From Chara braunii (Eukaryota; Streptophyta; Charophyceae; Charales; Characeae): 24,294 nucleotides of DNA. Below are positions 19,516 through 24,294 of the stretch, one piece after another. How positions within the stretch are numbered: position 1 is the first letter of the stretch; every line of letters starts with the position of its first letter. Location: assembly GCA_003427395.1 (NCBI GenBank), contig BFEA01000114.1:695306-719599 (forward strand), read 5' to 3'. Both the position numbers and the translations under genes were made by a program. The notes beneath the pieces were generated by a model. It saw only the letters and a program-made list of their open reading frames with translations, had not been told where the DNA came from and did not search any database.

Positions 19516-19537
19516 TCTTATACACATCTAGATGTGT
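19511..19537. other. Sequencing adapter: Nextera mosaic end / mate-pair junction
   Basis: CTGTCTCTTATACACATCT (19511-19529) is the Tn5/Nextera mosaic-end sequence, exact over 19 bases. The next eight bases, AGATGTGT, are the start of its inverted partner, as found in the Nextera mate-pair circularisation junction. After 8 bases the match ends and retrotransposon sequence begins. This is laboratory sequence left in the assembly, not part of the genome. Confidence 0.96.
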
Positions 19538-19539
19538 CT

Positions 19540-20214
19540 ATCTGTCCTCCTTTGGATCAGTGTGATGTCTGAACCGAACTCGATACTGCAGCTTCGGTTT
19601 TGGAGGACATCCTCTGCCTGTTGGTCTTGGAACCGGCATTTCCCTGTGGTCAATGATGTCGTCAATGTCGACCTCTCCATCCATGGTTGGGGGCAGCATA
19701 GAGCGATGAGAGAGAAACTGGTCAGTTTCTTTGAATGGGGCAAGTTAAGAAGCGTGAAAAACAGGGTACGTACGTAAGTGACCAGGGATGCGAATAACAT
19801 AAGACTGCCCATCCGGTTCATTCCCAACAACATCCAGAATCTCCCATGGTCCAAAGTACTGTGGCATGAGCTTGCGGGAAATCCCGTGCTCCTGTCCCAG
19901 TTCTGAGGACTTGACCCAGACTCTCTCTCCTACCTGGAACGTGGATGGGCAGCGGTGTTTGTTCTCAGACTCTATCATCGCCGCCTGTGCCTTGTGCATC
20001 TGTTCAACAGCCTGCTGCATCAGCTGCTCATATTGATAAGCAGAGGGCTGGTTCTCAGGTAGTAAAAAATCCAAAGGCAGTCTAGGCTTAAAGGTAAATA
20101 GCAGACTATTCGGGCTCATGCCCGTTGCGCTGTGGACCGCGTTGTTGTACAGGCTGGCAATGAGAGCAAGTTTCTCATCCCAGTCTACCTGATTTGGCTT
20201 GATGTAATGCCTCA
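19540..20214 (-). mobile_element. 675-bp fragment identical to element A integrase, probably an assembly artefact
   Basis: The fragment matches 1549-2223 at a constant offset of 17991. I found no difference in the lines I compared, and the encoded residues agree, including the premature TAA and the chromodomain start. It holds the C-terminal half of the integrase core, the GPF/Y module and part of the chromodomain. It has no LTR, polypurine tract or target-site duplication. The left edge is adapter and the right edge is an N followed by (AG)n. Two LTRs of the same element differ by about 4.5%, so an exact copy of an old element is unexpected as a natural insertion. Confidence 0.93.
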
Positions 20215-20215
20215 N

Positions 20216-20277
<62 letters not shown>
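20215..20277. repeat. N followed by (AG)n microsatellite
   Basis: A single N at 20215 follows the retrotransposon fragment. After GTG, an uninterrupted AG tract runs to 20277. The N is probably a join or gap placeholder, so the distance here is unreliable. Confidence 0.95.
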
Positions 20278-20280
<3 letters not shown>

Positions 20281-20518
20281 CTCAGCCGTCGATCAGATGG
20301 ATTTGGGATCTAAATTCCTTTTGAGAAACGACGAGCAGGGAGTTGCTTGACTGTTCTTTTCAGCCTCTGTTTGCAGGAGGAAGGTCCGCTGTGAAGAGGG
20401 AGTCCTTTCTGGTGTGTGCTGTTCGTGGAAATGATGAGGCGAGCAGAGTACGTGACACTTTGGTGACTCCAGTTCAGTTGTCTTATCTTTGTATGTTGCA
20501 TCTGTTCTCTCTGTGCAG

Positions 20519-20573
20519 TTGCACCTGGAAATTTCGTTTGGGATGAGGCATCAGGCCTGTATTTTGATGAAGC
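20519..20573 (+). CDS. Host OCRE-type protein, 55-bp exon with first aromatic repeat
   Basis: The exon lies between TCTCTCTGTGCAG and GC|GTAAGT. Reading in the phase set by the previous exon gives V-APGNFVWDEASGLYFDE-A: 17 whole codons plus two split ones. FVWDEASGLYFDEA is an aromatic octamer-type repeat typical of OCRE domains. The phase-2 end joins the exon at 21886 to continue ASGYYHDPRAGWYYNG without a break. The exon is too short to appear as a long open frame; matching phase on both sides and the repeat pattern are the evidence. Confidence 0.88.
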
Positions 20574-21117
20574 GTAAGTTGGCCGCTGCTGCACCTCTAT
20601 TCTGACTTTATGAGTTTGACTGTGTAGGTGTACCTTTACTCTTCCCCTCAACCTGCCCGTTCCTGGGGTTGGCTTCCCCTCTGCCCTGCCCCATCATATG
20701 CTTCAGTAAGAACTGAGAAGATTGGTGATTTTGTGGGAGCGTTGTTGCGACATATGGAAACTGATGCTGCGCACTTTGCAGTTGGTTTGTTCATTTATGT
20801 AATCACCGCCCGTCTTCCTTCATACACGTGGATGTCTGTTGCCACTACACTCTGTATAAATTGCAGGGGACCTCCAGCGTCTGGTTATTATGATGGGGGA
20901 AAAAAAAAAGATGTGTGGATCACCATGCCCACGGAGTGGGGTGTACTATCTTGTAGCGTTTCATTTGAAGAGTGGGCGGTTGGGGTCAATGATCTTTCTT
21001 TCACAAGTTTTCATACTCGAGCTATGGAATGTGCTCGCTATTGCGTTTTGAATTGTGGTGGGGAGCTGCATCCTGCTTCTACTTTCTTCAGTAGTTAGGG
21101 CTGATGATGACAGTGCT

Positions 21118-21127
21118 CACAAACACA

Positions 21128-21176
<49 letters not shown>
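21118..21176. repeat. (CA)n microsatellite in host intron
   Basis: AC/CA repeats with an early interruption (ACAAACACAA) become a pure tract from 21130 to about 21175. Confidence 0.96.
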
Positions 21177-21179
<3 letters not shown>

Positions 21180-21479
21180 TAGCGGTGATTTAGAGTAATG
21201 CCAATTACAAAGTGTGCTAGTGATGCTGTTGATGACCTATTTGGCTGTGTCAATTACGACTGTGATTGTTATAACTGTCAAATGGCAGACTACTTTCAAC
21301 AATTGGTTCCGTCTAACTGTGAACGCAAGGCCACTATGTGCCCTAATGTAAATGGCCATGTGCAACGCATTGGACTAGAAGGGAATGAAGCATGCACTGA
21401 CTCATGATGATATCTCTTTTGCTCTGTCAACTACAGCTCAAACAGCAAGGTGACTCCCAAGTGAATGAACTTACAAACG

Positions 21480-21483
<4 letters not shown>

Positions 21484-21531
<48 letters not shown>

Positions 21532-21556
21532 CCTCTCCCTCTCCCTCTCTCTCTCT
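21484..21556. repeat. (CT)n microsatellite in host intron
   Basis: A CT tract with CCCT interruptions. It gives an artificial Ser/Leu run in the forward frame that opens into the last exon, so the apparent ATG at 21404 is not the start of the protein. Confidence 0.96.
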
Positions 21557-21885
21557 GTCGTTTGCTCTCGCTCTCGTTCTCTCACTCTCTCTTTCTCTCC
21601 TTACGAGTGCGGACTTTCAGTGCTCAAGCTGTTTGCCTGTCTGTGCATCTCTGGCTTTTGCCGCTTGCCTAAGGTAAACCCTAAACCAAAATGGCCAATA
21701 AATTGCATATCATCATGTCGCAGTGACAGTGTACTCAGGTTGTGTACACACCGCTCCTCAGGCCATGGGAATGCATTTTGCCCATGTACGTACTGCTTAC
21801 ATTTGCATCATATCTTGTTCATTGAACTCAGTGAGGAGTTGGTTATCTTGCTTATGCACTTGTGTGTGTGTGTGTTTTCCCACAG

Positions 21886-23989
21886 CTCTGGATATTACCA
21901 TGATCCACGAGCTGGGTGGTATTACAATGGACACAACTCAACATACTACTCATACGAGGATGGGAAGTTTGTTCCACTTCCGTGTCCCATTATCGAGGGA
22001 GACGAGCCAGGCAATAAGTCAGGAGGTGGTGATGTCAGCAAAGACGTCGGGAGGCCAAACTATGGGCATGACAAGGTTGGTAATGCTGGTTTTGAAGGAG
22101 CCCGAGGTGGTCGCTATGATGTGAGGGGGGATCAAGTAGAAGGGAAGCGTAGTGACCGAGTTGGAGAGCCTCCAGTTGGTGGGGCGGGGCCCGCTTTGGC
22201 TGGAGAAAGGCCACATCTGAGTGCTGGTATGTCTGGGGAGAGGGAGCAGGAGAGGCTTCATGATTGGCGGACTGGGGGTGGCAGCGAACATGTTGGTGCT
22301 GAAGGTTGGTCAAGGGGGAGGGCAATGGATGAGTCCGTGGCTGGCACTCGCTACTCTGGCATGGGAGTGAGTGGAAGAAGTGTGAGTCATTTTCCAGGAG
22401 GTGAGAGTATGGCTGAGGGTTGCAGTCGATCATGGATGCCCTCAGGGCACCCTCGACGAGAGGATGAGGGTATTGCAAGTGCCGACTACCTGGAATACCG
22501 GGAACGGGAGCTCAGAGGTAGAGGGTGGAAAGGGGGTGCGGGTGTCTTGGGCAGTGGGGGAGCAACAGATAACGGGGGTCTGCGATACTCTCGTAGAGAA
22601 GAGTACCGAGGAGGAAGAGAGGAGTATCTGGGAAGAGAGGAGTATGTGGGAAGAGAGGAGTTTGGAGGAAGGGATGAATATGGATATGGACGAAGGGACG
22701 AGTACAGAGGAAGAGGGGAGAGGAGCAGAAGGGAAGAATACCGTGGAAGAGAGGAACTGAGGGCAAGGGAAGAGTTCGTTAGACGGGAGGATTTTAGAGG
22801 AGAGGGTAGTGAAAATTGGAGGTACGCAGGACGTGAGGATGCGAAGCGCCATCTAAGGAGTGGTTCGTTTGACCGTGATCGTGATGAGCGCCTGCTCCAA
22901 GAGAGAGCAGCCTTGTATTCAGATTCAGCTCGACCTCCTCCTTGGGGAGTCCTCGAAAGGGGTTCTAGTAGTAAAGAGGAGCTGATGCGGATGGAGCGCT
23001 TCAGAACATCTGCACTTGAAAGTTATGATGACAGAAGAATTGCGACCGGGAGAGAGAGGGATGCTCCTCTTCATGGTACTGGTGCCGGGTGGTCCTCTGA
23101 TGGAAACCGACTGCCTGAACGAGGAGGTCTAAAGGACGATGGAAAACTGGTTCGAATTCCGTCCGCAAGTGATCTGCCCGGCAGTGGCACTGATCCATTA
23201 GACGCCGGGTGTGGTAGTTGGCTGACACAGAAGCCTGGCCAAACGGTGACAACGGAGTCCTCGCAGCACACACTGCAACCAGGAAGCACAGGTATCCCTG
23301 CTCAGCAACCCGCCCAGCAGCCCGCTCAGCAGGAGGCACAGGGCCAAGTGGCAGCAGCTGCCGAGCAGCAGCCTGCGGCTGCAGCTGAGGCGGTGGGTCC
23401 TTACGGGAGCAGCTGGCAGTGGGGGTCATGGTATTACGATGGAAACACAGGACTGTACTACAAGTACGAGGACGGAAACTGGAAGGTTCATGAGGGTGAA
23501 GGATGGGGAGGAGCATTGCCTAATGGAGAAAGTGCGTCTACTGCGATGGCTGTCAGTGGCCAGCCATGGCAGGGAGGCAGTGCAACAAATGCGGCGGGTA
23601 CGACAGATGGCGGCACTGTTACTCCTGCTGCGGAAGGTGCGACAAAAGAAACTGATGGCTATAGTGAATGGCAATACGACTACGCTCAAGGGAAGTATTA
23701 TTGTGTCAAAGGTGGGTACAGGATTTACTGGGATGGAGGAGGAGACTCGGCTGCTGCACAGACTGATGGTGCAACTGTTGCTCAGGCAGCGAGTGCTCAG
23801 GCAGCGAGTGCGCAGGCAGCTCAAGGTAGCAGTGTAAATGCAGCTTTGACAGCCAAGGGTGACACAGATGCAAAAGCAGTCGCCACCGCCGGAGCCATTT
23901 CTGCTGAGAACAAGGGTAATGCCGCTGCTGGTGAGGAGAAGGAAGATAAAGAAGAGTTTGTGGCAGCTGAGCGGCCTTCATCGTGGTAA
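21886..23989 (+). CDS. Host OCRE-type, Arg/Glu-repeat protein: last visible exon and stop
   Basis: The exon encodes about 700 residues and ends at TAA (23987-23989). It opens ASGYYHDPRAGWYYNG, then NSTYYSYEDGKFVPL, completing the OCRE-like block begun in the 55-bp exon. A Gly/Arg-rich part follows, and at about 22594-22803 a run of GREEY/RREEY/GRDEY units. After a basic region (SFDRDRDERLLQER) comes a QQPA-repeat Gln/Ala stretch (about 23290-23390). Two more aromatic motifs follow: WQWGSWYYDGNTGLYYKYED (from 23414) and EWQYDYAQGKYYCVKGGYRI (from about 23668). An AQAAS repeat leads to an acidic C-terminus. OCRE proteins such as RBM5/RBM10 act in pre-mRNA splicing, so a nuclear RNA-processing role is likely by inference. 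I see no RRM, G-patch or zinc finger in the visible exons and cannot assign an orthologue. Confidence 0.88.
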
Positions 23990-24294
23990 TGCATCTCCTG
24001 CATGCAAATGAAACCAGCAGTTTCCGCCCTAGGCAAAAAGAAAAAGTGTGTAAATGTATACCTCCGCAATTTTTGAGGCCTTGGGACTACCGTACCAAAA
24101 TGGCTGGCGCCGGTAGCCAAAAAGAAAAGAAATCGTGCCAAGGCCGGTTCATCTTATTTTTGGCGCGCAGCATGATTTCAGATCGGTAAAAACAGCCGCG
24201 AACGCACTGGTTTAAGCACCCCGACTATAAGAACAATATAATATGCAAAGAGCCGCAAGTCCTGGATGTTGTTCCTTCATCTGCAGGCAGNANA
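23990..24294 (+). other. 3' flank of the host gene (probable 3' UTR)
   Basis: No further gene is supported. The stretch probably holds the 3' UTR, but I see no canonical AATAAA; AATATAATATGC near 24235 is AT-rich. N bases at 24291 and 24293 mark the end of reliable sequence. Confidence 0.5.

Larger units (their letters stand above)
20574..21885 (+). other. Host intron with a possible alternative exon and two microsatellites
   Basis: The intron runs from GTAAGT (20574) to TTTTCCCACAG (21885). A second acceptor, ATTGCAG at 20866, is followed in the right phase by GPPASGYYDGGKKKDVW and stays open to a TAG at 21096-21098. SGYYDGG resembles the SGYYHDP that opens the true next exon. It could be an alternative terminal exon or a decayed exon copy. 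The rest holds (CA)n and (CT)n tracts and nothing else I recognise. Confidence 0.7.

Noticed and set aside
19540-20214. A third, independent retrotransposon insertion in the host intron
   Set aside because: Adapter on the left, N on the right, no LTR or target-site duplication, and apparent full identity to element A point to an assembly artefact.
21404-21885. Apparent N-terminus (ATG at 21404) of an 861-codon frame
   Set aside because: The stretch is dominated by a (CT)n microsatellite read as Ser/Leu, and a strong acceptor (TTTTCCCACAG) at 21885 in the right phase joins the 55-bp exon instead.
1-24294. CRISPR arrays, prokaryotic operons, tRNA and rRNA genes
   Set aside because: No spaced direct repeats, ribosome-binding-site-led gene clusters or recognisable cloverleaf or rRNA sequence were seen; the microsatellites are simple repeats.

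Overview
This is eukaryotic nuclear DNA from a repeat-rich genome. It holds two decayed Ty3/gypsy chromovirus LTR retrotransposons, the 3' part of an intron-containing host gene for an OCRE-type aromatic-repeat protein, and many microsatellites. GT-AG introns, TGGTATCGGAGC primer-binding sites (one base from the plant initiator-Met PBS TGGTATCAGAGC) and chromodomain Ty3 elements suggest a streptophyte (green alga or land plant). A charophyte such as Chara is a guess I cannot verify. There is no operon, CRISPR array, tRNA or rRNA that I can support.

Region 1 (1-475) is an (AG)n tract and unrecognised flank. Region 2 (476-9530) is element A on the minus strand: 3' LTR, polypurine tract, chromodomain, integrase, RNase H/RT, protease, gag, leader, PBS and 5' LTR, read right to left. 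The LTRs differ at about 40 sites plus a 54-bp indel. Every domain is recognisable and every one is broken by stops, frameshifts or loss of catalytic residues. A 411-bp in-frame tandem duplication covers the RT-RNase H connection. Region 3 (9582-17427) is element B on the plus strand, starting 51 bp from A, so the two 5' LTRs face away from each other. Its order is 5' LTR, PBS, leader, gag, CCHC knuckle, protease, RT, RNase H, integrase, chromodomain, polypurine tract and a 3' LTR of which only about 165 bp matches the 5' LTR.

Region 4 (17428-24294) is the host gene on the plus strand. Three exons (18909-19093, 20519-20573, 21886-23989) join in matching phase (phase 1, then phase 2). They encode an acidic/basic N-terminal segment, an OCRE-like aromatic repeat block, a long Arg/Glu/Gly-rich region with GREEY-type repeats, a Gln/Ala-rich stretch and two further aromatic repeat motifs. 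OCRE domains occur in RNA-processing proteins such as RBM5/RBM10, so a splicing-related nuclear role is a reasonable inference. The 5' end of the gene is not identified.

The most important observation is technical. Positions 19511-19537 are a Nextera transposase mosaic-end/mate-pair junction adapter. It is followed directly by 675 bp that appear identical to 1549-2223 of element A, ending in an N and an (AG)n tract. This lies inside the first visible host intron and is best read as an assembly chimera, not a third retrotransposon. I found no convincing new biological system. The most interesting biology is the RNase H duplication, whose age matches the LTR divergence, the PBS variant shared by both elements, the unequal LTRs of element B and the unusual multi-block OCRE protein.
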